A model generated the notes under the pieces. It was given only the letters and a program-made list of their open reading frames with translations, did not search any database and was not told where the DNA came from. A stretch of DNA of 64,000 nt from assembly GCA_023432465.1 (NCBI GenBank), contig JAEYUO010000139.1, positions 5,847-69,846 of the forward strand, read 5' to 3'. The translations under genes and the position numbers were made by a program. The stretch comes from Planctomycetota bacterium. Lineage in GTDB: Bacteria > Planctomycetota > Phycisphaerae > Phycisphaerales > UBA1924. Within the stretch, counting starts at the first letter, position 1. The number at the start of each line of letters is the position of its first letter. Positions 54,735 to 63,178 of this stretch are shown piece after piece.

Positions 54735-56279
54735 ATGCCGCTCGAATCCCATTCCCTCCGGCTGATGATCGCCGCGGTCGCGATGTGCTCTGTCGCCGCG
54801 AGCGCTTTGGCGCAGCCGACCTTCGGCAAGCCCAGGCCCCGGCCGCGGCCGGATGCGGAGACGGCCGCCCCGGAGCCAAGCGCGCCGGCCGAGCCAACTA
54901 CAGCGCCGGGCTGGACGGAGTGGCGGGAAAGTGACCCGGAGCGGCGTGCGCCGACGAGTGATGCGGAGGCGGGGAAGGCGTATGCGTGGAAGACAAGCGA
55001 GGGGCTGCGCTACACCTGGACGCTGCCGAAGGACTTCAAGAAGGGAGAGGGGTACGACCTGGTGGTGCTGTGCCATCCGGACCGCGCGGACTTCCGCTGG
55101 GGAACACAGAACCATCCCGCGCCGGCGACGGCGGGGGAACGCGGTTTCCGGCCGGGCGATATCGTGGTGGGGCTCGACGGGACGACCGCCAACGAGCGGA
55201 ACCCGGACATGCGGTCGTTTGAGGTAAGGCCGGAGTCGATCGTGCAGTTCCGAGATCTGGTGCTGGAGATCTCCCGCACGTTCCCGGTCAACCGGATTTA
55301 CTTCTATGGAATGGGAGGCGGGGGCGAGTTTCTGCAGTGCTTCGCCGCGGCATTCCCCGCGCTCACCGACGGCGTCGTGGTGCACGGGTGCGCCGCACCG
55401 CACGAATGCGTGAAGAAGGGGAACACGCCGCTGGTGCTGCTGCACGGGGCAAAGGACCTGATCGTGCCGCTGCATTCGGCGTTTGATGCGCGCCGGGCAT
55501 ACGCGGATGTGGACCACGCCAACGTGCGGCTGCGGGTGCTGCAATCGTTCAACGACTTCCCGAACCCGGTGCGGGCATCGGAGTGTCTGGACTGGGTGAA
55601 GGCGATGCGGACGGATGATGCTGCGCAGGCTCTGGCGAGCGTTCGCGCGATGCTGACGCCCAAGCGTCCGGATGAGTATGAGTACCGCACAACGGTGTGG
55701 TTCGGAGCGGCGAGGCAGGCGCTCTCGCGCCTGGTGGGCGAGGGGGAGGGCGTGATCAAGGACGTTCCGGAGGATGTTGCAACCGCGGCGCGGGGATTGA
55801 TCGAGAAGATCGAGGCGCAGGGCGAGCGGCACATCGCCGCGCTGCGGCCGATGATCAACCCTCAGGGCCTGACGGCCCAATCGCTCGATGGCGGAGCCTG
55901 GCTGGGGCACCTCATCGCGCTGCGGGAGGACTTCCGCGGCGTGGCGAGCGTCGAGAAGTTCATCGGCGAGATCGGGTTTGACGACCTGCTCGCCGCGCAC
56001 GACGATGCGGCGATGGGCTTTGCCGAGATGTGGTCGCCCGATGGGGACGCGAAGTCTTCGTTCGAGGATGCGGCGGACGTGATCCAGCGGTGCTGGCTCT
56101 CGCAGTTTCTGCCGCTGGATGTGGGGCCGCGGATGCGGTTCTTTGCAAGAAAGGCGGACGAGCTGAAGCTCTCGCCCGATGCGCTTGAGAAGTACGCGTA
56201 CTTCCAGAACTGGGAGAAGGGCTGGAAGGACGGCCTGGAGGCGTACGAGGCCTTGTGGCGGAAATGGGAAGCGCCGTGA
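54735..56279 (+). CDS. Exported esterase-like alpha/beta-hydrolase fold protein lacking the nucleophile Ser
   Basis: A 514-residue protein. The ATG at 54735 follows ATGGAGGTGCCCG, with signal peptide LRLMIAAVAMCSVAASALA. A Pro-rich linker leads to the alpha/beta core: EGYDLVVLCHPDRADFRW, FPVNRIYFYGMGGGGEFLQCFAAAFP, PLVLLHGAKDLIVPLHSAFDA (an Asp/His-like distal part). The nucleophile elbow, normally G-x-S-x-G, reads GMGGGG, so the Ser is missing and hydrolase activity is doubtful. The C-terminal ~200 residues are helical and have no recognised domain. It follows the squalene-oxidase-repeat gene and is convergent with BamA. Probably a structural or binding derivative of the esterase fold. Confidence 0.78.
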   Translation: MPLESHSLRLMIAAVAMCSVAASALAQPTFGKPRPRPRPDAETAAPEPSAPAEPTTAPGWTEWRESDPERRAPTSDAEAGKAYAWKTSEGLRYTWTLPKDFKKGEGYDLVVLCHPDRADFRWGTQNHPAPATAGERGFRPGDIVVGLDGTTANERNPDMRSFEVRPESIVQFRDLVLEISRTFPVNRIYFYGMGGGGEFLQCFAAAFPALTDGVVVHGCAAPHECVKKGNTPLVLLHGAKDLIVPLHSAFDARRAYADVDHANVRLRVLQSFNDFPNPVRASECLDWVKAMRTDDAAQALASVRAMLTPKRPDEYEYRTTVWFGAARQALSRLVGEGEGVIKDVPEDVATAARGLIEKIEAQGERHIAALRPMINPQGLTAQSLDGGAWLGHLIALREDFRGVASVEKFIGEIGFDDLLAAHDDAAMGFAEMWSPDGDAKSSFEDAADVIQRCWLSQFLPLDVGPRMRFFARKADELKLSPDALEKYAYFQNWEKGWKDGLEAYEALWRKWEAP

Positions 56280-56303
56280 GCGAGGATCTCGGTCGCGCCC
56301 GGC

Positions 56304-58847
56304 TCAGAACGGGATATCGAAGCTGAAGGAGAACACGCGTTCGCGGTCGCCGTAGCGCTTGACGATCGGGAAGCCGAAGTCGAACGCGAAGGGGATGGGC
56401 GTCAGCGCGGCGATGTACAGGCGGAGCCCGACACCCGCCGAGACGCGGTAGTTGTCGAACGTGAACTCCTCATCGACGGTGCCGGTGTCGATGAACCCGG
56501 CGACCGAGACGAGGTCCTTGAAGACGGGCTTCTCGAGCTCGATGCCGGCGAAGAAGCTGAACGTGCCACCGGAGGGTTCATTCGTAAGGGTGCCATCGGA
56601 CTGGCGGATGCCCTTGGGCGAGATGGTGCGGAAGTCGAAGCCGCGGAACGAGCGTCCGCCGAGGAAGTACCGCTCGAAGATGGGCGCCTCTTCGACACCC
56701 TCCGGGATGTAGGACATCGCCGTCTTGAGCTGAAGGACGCTCCTGTAGCCGAGGAAGTCCTCGCCGACGGTCAGGAAGACAATGTGCTCGGCGTTGATCT
56801 TGGTGAACTCGTAATCGCCGCCGAGCGCGCCGACCCGCTCGACCTCGCCCAGGAAGCGGGTGCCGCGGCTGGGGCGGAAGCGGCTGTCAACGGTGGAGCG
56901 GATGAGGCGGGCGCCCACGCCTGAGATCGTGCTCTCACCTTCGACCTCGAACAGATCGACGATGGCGTTCTCATCGATGTTGGAGATGTCGATGTCCTCG
57001 AGCCGCGCAAAGACGGCGGCGGTCCAACGCTCTCCGAACCGGCGGCCCAGGGACGGCCGGAAGCCCAGGCGGGCCTCGTCGTAGTCGTCGTACTCGCGCG
57101 TGCGGTAGTAGCCGGTGAGCGAGCCGGTGTACGTGGTGTCGAACAGACGGGGATCGGAGAGGGAGATCTGGTAGGTCTGGGTCTCGGTGCCGGGCTGGAG
57201 CTGGATATCGAACGTCTGCCCTGCGCCGCGGAACGCCTGGCCGGAGAAGAGCTCGCCCGCGGAGTCCGGGAGATCGAACAAATCAAAGTTCCGCTGGGTG
57301 AGGCCGAGGCTGCCGATCAGACCGGCATCGGAGGTGACGGCGGCGCCGAAGGTGAGCGAGCCGGTGTTGGTCTCCTTCAGCTCGATGAGCAGGTCGCGAT
57401 AGCCCGGGGCGGTGGGGTCCTCGGGCTGGACAGTGACCTTGACGGAGTTGGGCTCGAACAGGCGCGTTTCCGAAAGCCTGCGCTCGGAATCGAGGATCTT
57501 CCGCTCGCCGGAGATCCTGCGGAACGTGAGGTTGAGCGGCCGGTCGGGATATTGATCGAGCTCGCCCAGGATGATCTTCTTCTGGGTGACATCGTTCCCG
57601 CTGATCTTGACCAGTCCGGTCTTGAATCGTTCACCCTCGCGGATCCGGAGGAAGAGGTCAACCTCGGGCTTGTCGGGGTCGCGCTTCTCGCGACGCTCGA
57701 TGGCAATGTCAACATAGCCCTGTGAGGTGAACGCGTTCTCGAGCTCCGACATCGCGTTGCGGAGCTTGTCGGCGCTGTAGGCATCGCCGGACTTGATGGT
57801 CAGCAGCCCGGCGATCTGTTCCACCGTGAAGACCCGGAGCGGGAGGGTCTCGCCGGGCTTTGCGCCGGGCGTGCCGGACTCGATCTGGATCGAGCGGAGC
57901 GTATAGACCGCGCCCTCGCGGATGATGAACTTGATGATCGCCTCGCGGCTGTTTGGCGCGAAGATGAGCTGGTGGTCGGCCTGCACATCGAGGTAGCCGC
58001 GGTCCTTGTAGAACGCGATGATCGCGGCGACATCCTGATCCAGCACCTCGGGATCGACCGGGCCGGATTCCAGGATCCCGGCGATCCTGGACTTGACCAC
58101 GGACATGATTTCCTTCTTGGAGAACGAGGCCGCGCCATCAAAGCGGATATCGGTGACGCGCAGCCGCTCACCCTCGGTGATCTTGAAGAGAACGGTCCCG
58201 GTCTGCTCAAGTTCCTTCTGATCGATCACGACGTCCGCGGTGAAGTACCCCTTGTCGCGGTAGAGCTTCAGGATGCGGGCCTTGGCGTTGCCGAGCTGGA
58301 ACTCGTCAACCGGCGTGTCCTTGAGGAGCGAGACCACCGCGGCAATGTCCTGGTCGCTGATCTGACGATTCCCGGAGACGGCGACATCGGTGATGATGGG
58401 CGTGGGGACGAACTCGAAGATCAGCGCGATCGATCCGTCGTCGTACGCCTGGGCCTTGGCGAGGATGCGTTTGAACCGCCCCAGACGATTGAGCCGGTGG
58501 ACATCGTCGCGGACCGAGTCGGCCGAAAGGGGCGAGCCGGCGCGTGAGCGGATCTGATTGCGGACCATCTGCTGTTCGGAAGCCGCGATGCCCTCCAGGC
58601 GGATCTCGCGGATGGGACGGTCCTGATAGGGAATGACCGCGTCGCTGTCGCTCGATGGTGGGGCGGCCCGGGTCAGGGCATCGGGCTGTGGAGCGGGCGC
58701 CGCGGGGGCAAGGGGCTGGGCCAGCGCAGGAGCCGCACAGCAGGCCGCGGCGAGCGCCAAGGCGAGACCGCACGCACGCGCGATCGAGCGAGCGCCATGG
58801 GCGGCGGGAGCGGGGGCCGGGTTGACGGTGCGCGGACGGGGGTTCAC
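56304..58847 (-). CDS. bamA: Outer-membrane protein assembly factor BamA
   Basis: An 847-residue protein. The signal peptide is CGLALALAAACCAAPALAQ with an Ala/Pro spacer. About five POTRA domains follow (about 75-480), for example IREIRLEGIAASEQQMV, ITDVAVSGNRQISDQDIAAVV, RVTDIRFDGAASFSKKEIMSVV. The Omp85 barrel (about 490-847) has FGAAVTSDAGLIGSLGLTQRNF, and FLGGRSFRGFDF is the VRGF/Y-type loop. The C-terminal Phe (SFDIPF) suits barrel insertion. It inserts outer-membrane proteins such as the OprB porin and thus indicates a true outer membrane. The start is a GTG at 58847 without a clear Shine-Dalgarno. It lies 74 bases downstream of a glycosyltransferase unit. Confidence 0.95.
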   Translation of the reverse strand: MNPRPRTVNPAPAPAAHGARSIARACGLALALAAACCAAPALAQPLAPAAPAPQPDALTRAAPPSSDSDAVIPYQDRPIREIRLEGIAASEQQMVRNQIRSRAGSPLSADSVRDDVHRLNRLGRFKRILAKAQAYDDGSIALIFEFVPTPIITDVAVSGNRQISDQDIAAVVSLLKDTPVDEFQLGNAKARILKLYRDKGYFTADVVIDQKELEQTGTVLFKITEGERLRVTDIRFDGAASFSKKEIMSVVKSRIAGILESGPVDPEVLDQDVAAIIAFYKDRGYLDVQADHQLIFAPNSREAIIKFIIREGAVYTLRSIQIESGTPGAKPGETLPLRVFTVEQIAGLLTIKSGDAYSADKLRNAMSELENAFTSQGYVDIAIERREKRDPDKPEVDLFLRIREGERFKTGLVKISGNDVTQKKIILGELDQYPDRPLNLTFRRISGERKILDSERRLSETRLFEPNSVKVTVQPEDPTAPGYRDLLIELKETNTGSLTFGAAVTSDAGLIGSLGLTQRNFDLFDLPDSAGELFSGQAFRGAGQTFDIQLQPGTETQTYQISLSDPRLFDTTYTGSLTGYYRTREYDDYDEARLGFRPSLGRRFGERWTAAVFARLEDIDISNIDENAIVDLFEVEGESTISGVGARLIRSTVDSRFRPSRGTRFLGEVERVGALGGDYEFTKINAEHIVFLTVGEDFLGYRSVLQLKTAMSYIPEGVEEAPIFERYFLGGRSFRGFDFRTISPKGIRQSDGTLTNEPSGGTFSFFAGIELEKPVFKDLVSVAGFIDTGTVDEEFTFDNYRVSAGVGLRLYIAALTPIPFAFDFGFPIVKRYGDRERVFSFSFDIPF

Positions 58848-58921
58848 AAGCCGGGACGATATCGGGGCGGCGTGCAGAACACAACGTCAAGCGGCGGCTT
58901 GACTTCTGGCGCGGGTGGAGG

Positions 58922-60127
58922 TCAGCGACGCGCAAGGATGGCGCGATACAGGTCTGCGAGGGTGCTTCCCACGGCCTGCGAGGAGAGATTCTGGGCGACC
59001 CAGGCCATCCCCCGCTCCACAAACGCGGGGCGGTCGGCCAGGGCGATTGCCTCCAGATAGGCCCCGGCAAGGGCCGCGGCGGAAGAAACGCAGGAGAAGC
59101 CACCCTGAACCCTGGCCAGTTCCGGGGCGAGGGCGAGGTTGCTGGTCATCACCGGGGGCGTGCCGACCACCAGGGCCTCCACGGCGACGAAGCCGAAGTT
59201 CTCGTGCTTGGAGTTGAGCGTCAGGACATCGCCCGCGGCGAGGGCCGGCCACTTGTCCTTGCCGGAGATAAACCCGGCGAAGCGGACGCGGCTGGCGATA
59301 CCGAGGCGATCGGCGTGGGCCTTGAGCGCGGCGACGTACTCACCATCACCGTCGCCAAGGAGGAGCAGATGAAGATTCGGGAGCGTGCGTGAAGCCTCGG
59401 CGAGGGCATCCATCGCGAGTTCGACGCGTTTGACGTGGTGAAGTCGGCCCATGAAGACCACGGTCGGGGCATCGGCAGGGATGTTGAACCGCGCTCGGGC
59501 GGAGGCACGCATCTGTTCGCGGGGCGGCAGATCGTCGGGGATCTCCAAGGGGAGAGGGACAACATGCGTGCGGTCGCGCGGGATGGCCCGCGGGGGGATG
59601 GACTGGTCCTGCTCTTCGTGGGCGCAGTAGATGATCGCCGCGGCGTTCACGAGGGCTCGCCGGAGCCCGAGCGCGAGGAAGAGTTCTTTCTTCCATCGCT
59701 TCTGGCTAATGGCCGCGCGGACCAGCATGCCGTGGGGCTGCCAGACATAGGGGATGCTGGCTCGCCGGGCGGCACGCGCGGCGTGCAGAAGATCGGGCGA
59801 CCACAGGCCGTGCAGGTGAAGCAGGTCGAACTGCCGCGAGGCGATCGCCGCGGCGGTTTCGCGGCCGAGATCGCCGGGGCCGAGTGTGCGGCCGAACGTG
59901 GCGGAGAGATTCCAACTGTCCTGGCCATGGGCCGCGCGGTCGCGGGTGATTCGCGGCCAGTGCGGGTCGTCGGCGGGAGGGCTTGTGGAAAACGCGCGGA
60001 CCGACAGGCCGGGCTGTGTGCGGATCGCACCCAGCACGCCGAGAAAGGCGGTAGAGGTTCCGCCCGCGGGGGCATCCACGGACTGGATCATCTGCGCGAT
60101 GCGGATGGGCTGGCCCTGACCGTTCAT
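58922..60127 (-). CDS. GT4 (group 1) glycosyltransferase
   Basis: A 401-residue cytoplasmic enzyme. The ATG at 60127 overlaps the stop of the tandem GT2 gene as ATGA. N-terminal domain: IRIAQMIQSVDAPAGGTSTAFLGVLGAI and DLLHLHGLWSPDLLHAAR. C-terminal GT-B domain: TVVFMGRLHHVKRVELAMDAL, LLLLGDGDGEYVAAL, RVRFAGFISGKDK, LTLNSKHENFGFVAVEALVVGTPPVMTSNLALAPEL, which holds the E-x7-E motif (Glu in HENFG and EAL). It probably adds a sugar in LPS or exopolysaccharide assembly, in a two-gene unit with the GT2 fusion. Confidence 0.9.
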   Translation of the reverse strand: MNGQGQPIRIAQMIQSVDAPAGGTSTAFLGVLGAIRTQPGLSVRAFSTSPPADDPHWPRITRDRAAHGQDSWNLSATFGRTLGPGDLGRETAAAIASRQFDLLHLHGLWSPDLLHAARAARRASIPYVWQPHGMLVRAAISQKRWKKELFLALGLRRALVNAAAIIYCAHEEQDQSIPPRAIPRDRTHVVPLPLEIPDDLPPREQMRASARARFNIPADAPTVVFMGRLHHVKRVELAMDALAEASRTLPNLHLLLLGDGDGEYVAALKAHADRLGIASRVRFAGFISGKDKWPALAAGDVLTLNSKHENFGFVAVEALVVGTPPVMTSNLALAPELARVQGGFSCVSSAAALAGAYLEAIALADRPAFVERGMAWVAQNLSSQAVGSTLADLYRAILARR

Positions 60128-62331
60128 GCGGCGGGTCCGGCGGGCGGGGAGGAGGAAGAGCCGCCGGCAAGCTGCGAGCGCCGGGCCTCCTCGGCACGCT
60201 TGGATTCCTCGGCGGTCTGCATCTCGTGGTGCTTGGCCATGGAGACAAACTCGTACCACGCGAGCAGGCGGCACATGACGTAGCCGGGATAGCCGTCGCG
60301 GATGCCGAGCTGGATGAAGTAGCTGAAGAGGAACCGGAGCGAGGGCCGGAAGGGCAGTTTGCGGGCGTACCGCTTGAGCCAGCGCCGACGCTCGATGGGG
60401 CCGCCGAAGAGCGAGGCCTGCACCGCGCCGGCATCCTTGGCCTTCATCGCGTGGGCTTCCCACGTGGTATAGCGGTTGTGCTTCTCGATCCACGCGGTCA
60501 GGTCGGGGTAGGCGTAGTGCAGGAACTCGTGTTCGAGATAGCCCGCCGGGCCAGAGGAGAGCACCACGTGCTCGTGGACTTCGTTGTCGCCCGAGCCGGT
60601 GTTGCCGAGGTTGCCGATGCGTTCGTAGCGACCCACCGCGTGCTTGAAGAGGCGGACGTTCCACGAGGGGTAGTAGCCGCAGCCGCGGATCCAGCGGCCC
60701 ATGAACATGAAGCGCCGGTTGAGCCAGTAGCCGTCGCCGCAGCCGGCCTTGCGCGGGTCTCGGGCGGTGTAGGTGCCCGTGACGACCTGGCGGACTTCCT
60801 CGGCGAGCTCGGGGGTCATGTACTCATCGGCATCGAGGATGAGCACCCACTCGTTCTTCCAGGGGACCTGCTCAAGCGCCCAGTTCTTCTTCTTGGGCCA
60901 GCCTTCCTTGGAGTAGTGGAACTGGTAGACATCCGCGCCCAGGGCCTGGGACATGGGAATGGTGAGGTCGGTGGATTGTGAATCGACGACGACGACCTCG
61001 TTGGCCCACATGCAGTGGCGGATGCACTCGATGATGTTGCGCTGCTCGTTCTTGACGGGGATGAGCACGCTGACGGGGACGCTGGCGCGGGCGGGCCACT
61101 TGCCGGGGGGGAAGGGGACTTCGCCAAGTTCTTCGCGCACGCGGTCGATGCGTTCATCGAGGGGCGCGGGCGTTGGCCCCCCACTGCTGGGTGTGCCGGA
61201 GACTGTCGCAGGGATGCGCACGGCCGGAAGCGGCGCGGGCGCGACAGCCTCGGCGATCTGCTCCGGCGCTTTGACGACCGAGCCCGATGCGCTGGTGACG
61301 ACCGACAGCTCGCCCTCGGCCACGGCCAGGCCGCGGGCGGGCGGGGGCGGCGGGGCGGACTGCGACGCGATGAGTTCGAGGTTGCGATCGGCGCCGAGCG
61401 ATCGGAGCTCCGCCAGCTTGAGCGAGATGAACGTGTCGTACATCGCCAGCAGCAGACAGAAGCGGAAGCCCGCGACGCCATCGAGGAAGCCCAGCCGCAC
61501 GACGTACATGTAGAGGAACCGCCAGATGCCCGAGAACGGCAGCCGCGGCAGGACATTGGTCTTCAGCCAGCGGCGCGTGGCGATGCCGCGTTCGAGCCGG
61601 GTGGCGCGGTCGGCGGGCGTCCGCGCCATCTCGCGGATGAGTTCGCGGGCTTCGAGCGTCGAGTAGCGGTTGTGCTTGGCGATGAAGTGTTCGAGGCCGC
61701 GGCGGTCCTCGTGGAGCATGTAGTGCTTCAGGCGGCTGGTCGGCCCGGTGACGACCATGTGCTCGTGGACTTCGCGGTCTTCGTAGCGTGCGCTGCCGCG
61801 GCGGAAGAAGCGGAGGTTGTAGCTGGGGAAGAACCCGGCGTGGCGGATCGGCGCACCCATGAACTTGGTGAGGCGGTTGACATAGAAACCCGCATCTGGG
61901 GTTTGCGCGGCGGGCTTTGCGGCGATGGCGATCATCTCATCGCGCAGCTCGGGGGTGATGGATTCATCGGAATCGAGGATGAAGACCCAGTCGCTGGTAA
62001 TGGGCAGGTTCTCGAGGCCCCAGTTCTTCTGGCGGGCGTAGCCGAGCCAGGGTCGGTGGATGACCTGCGCTCCGGCCTTGCGGGCGATCTCCTGGCTGCC
62101 GTCGTTGGAGCCGGAGTCGACGACGTAGACCGCATCGGCCCAGCCCATGACGCTCGCGAGGGCGTGGGGGAGGTTCGCGGCCTCGTTGAAGCTGAGGATC
62201 ATGACCTCGATGTTGGAGCGGCGGGTGCGCGTGCCGCCTGCCCCCCCGGATGCGCCGTTGGTCTGCGGGGCGGCCGCCGCGGCGGTGTCGGGGGCGGCGG
62301 CCTGAGTGTGGGCATCGGCGGAGGGGGTCAT
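60124..62331 (-). CDS. Tandem fusion of two WaaE-like GT2 glycosyltransferases
   Basis: A 735-residue protein made of two related GT2 units. Unit 1 (about 40-335): EVMILSFNEAANLPHALASV, VYVVDSGSNDGSQEIA, DWVFILDSDESITPEL and FFPSYNLRFFRRG, VHEHMVV. Unit 2 (about 425-710): SVLIPVKNEQRNIIECI, VVVVDSQSTDLTIPM, EWVLILDADEYMTPEL and YYPSWNVRLFKHA, VHEHVVL. Both keep their D-x-D-like sites (DSD, DAD). A Pro/Ala linker (about 345-420) joins them. WaaE/KdtX-like enzymes add a sugar to the LPS core. It is coupled to the GT4 gene by overlap. Two enzymes fused may add two successive sugars. Confidence 0.86.
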   Translation of the reverse strand: MTPSADAHTQAAAPDTAAAAAPQTNGASGGAGGTRTRRSNIEVMILSFNEAANLPHALASVMGWADAVYVVDSGSNDGSQEIARKAGAQVIHRPWLGYARQKNWGLENLPITSDWVFILDSDESITPELRDEMIAIAAKPAAQTPDAGFYVNRLTKFMGAPIRHAGFFPSYNLRFFRRGSARYEDREVHEHMVVTGPTSRLKHYMLHEDRRGLEHFIAKHNRYSTLEARELIREMARTPADRATRLERGIATRRWLKTNVLPRLPFSGIWRFLYMYVVRLGFLDGVAGFRFCLLLAMYDTFISLKLAELRSLGADRNLELIASQSAPPPPPARGLAVAEGELSVVTSASGSVVKAPEQIAEAVAPAPLPAVRIPATVSGTPSSGGPTPAPLDERIDRVREELGEVPFPPGKWPARASVPVSVLIPVKNEQRNIIECIRHCMWANEVVVVDSQSTDLTIPMSQALGADVYQFHYSKEGWPKKKNWALEQVPWKNEWVLILDADEYMTPELAEEVRQVVTGTYTARDPRKAGCGDGYWLNRRFMFMGRWIRGCGYYPSWNVRLFKHAVGRYERIGNLGNTGSGDNEVHEHVVLSSGPAGYLEHEFLHYAYPDLTAWIEKHNRYTTWEAHAMKAKDAGAVQASLFGGPIERRRWLKRYARKLPFRPSLRFLFSYFIQLGIRDGYPGYVMCRLLAWYEFVSMAKHHEMQTAEESKRAEEARRSQLAGGSSSSPPAGPAA

Positions 62332-62540
62332 AGAGAACTGCGGGGTCGTGGGAAGGAAGAGCCCTGAACGAGTGACGTACGCCCCGGCCCTCGGAGAGGG
62401 TCGGGAAAACGGGTTGGCTCGCTGATTATTCGGCTGTTCGGGGGTCGGGCTTGGAGGGGGAAGTGTCCAAGCCTGAATCGAATGCGAGGATGAGCCTTGG
62501 CGAGGGCTGGTCGGGGAGTTATGTTGGGGGTCTCTCCTGA

Positions 62541-63143
62541 ATGATCCGCCGTTACGGGTTTGTGGTCGAAAGGCTGTGCGTGGGAATCACCGGACGATGC
62601 CTCAGCAAGGTGATTGCGTTGTTTGCGATCGCAGGGTGCGCGGCCGCAGCGCGCGGGGAACTCGTCGTGAACGGTGGCTTCGAGACTGGCGGGCTCTTTC
62701 CTTGGATGGCCCCTCCGTTTAACCCACCTCAATCAGTTTTTTGGGTGTCAGCGGGAGGTGGACACAGCGGCACATACTTCGCCAGGTTGTCATCCGAAAG
62801 CCTTCAGTGGATGAGCCAAGTCTTGCCCACCACCGCCGGGTCGGACTACGAGTTGAGCTTTTGGGTCAGGCGGACGTCGCTCGGCCCCGGACCATTTCTT
62901 GTGCGTTGGGAAGGCCACATCGTCCACGACCATTTCATGGGGAACCTTGACTATTTCGAGTGGAAGCGCTTTACCGTCCCCCTGCATTCCAACATCACTG
63001 GTTCTCTGCTGGAGTTTGGCCAAGATTACTTCCCGCAGGAGTACCACATCGATGACATCTCCGTCGTGGCGGTGCCTGCGCCGGGGGCCGCGGCGTTGCT
63101 GGTGATGGGCGGCGTTGTCGCGCTGCGCAGACGGCGATCTTGA
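62541..63143 (+). CDS. Exported jelly-roll protein with PEP-CTERM-like sorting tail
   Basis: A 200-residue protein. The N-terminus has a rather long n-region before the hydrophobic signal (LSKVIALFAIAGCAAAARG), so the exact start is uncertain. ELVVNGGFETGGLFPWM opens a CBM4/9-like beta-sandwich, with WMSQVLPTTAGSDYELSFWVRR and YHIDDISVVAVP typical of its close. The tail VPAPGAAALLVMGGVVALRRRRS is a sorting signal with a variant middle (LLVMGG). It is a probable surface-bound glycan-binding protein. Local GC is somewhat lower than in its neighbours. A hairpin repeat follows the stop. Confidence 0.85.
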   Translation: MIRRYGFVVERLCVGITGRCLSKVIALFAIAGCAAAARGELVVNGGFETGGLFPWMAPPFNPPQSVFWVSAGGGHSGTYFARLSSESLQWMSQVLPTTAGSDYELSFWVRRTSLGPGPFLVRWEGHIVHDHFMGNLDYFEWKRFTVPLHSNITGSLLEFGQDYFPQEYHIDDISVVAVPAPGAAALLVMGGVVALRRRRS

Positions 63144-63149
63144 AGACCT

Positions 63150-63170
63150 GCACGGGCAGGATGCCCGTGC
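63150..63170. repeat. GC-rich perfect palindrome, REP-like
   Basis: GCACGGGCA-GGA-TGCCCGTGC has 9-base perfect arms, between the convergent sorting-tail and rpoN genes. A T-run is absent, so termination would need another factor. Sequences of the CACGGGCAGGATGCCCGTG form recur as dispersed intergenic palindromes in many genomes. Confidence 0.5.
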
Positions 63171-63178
63171 CACTCGCG

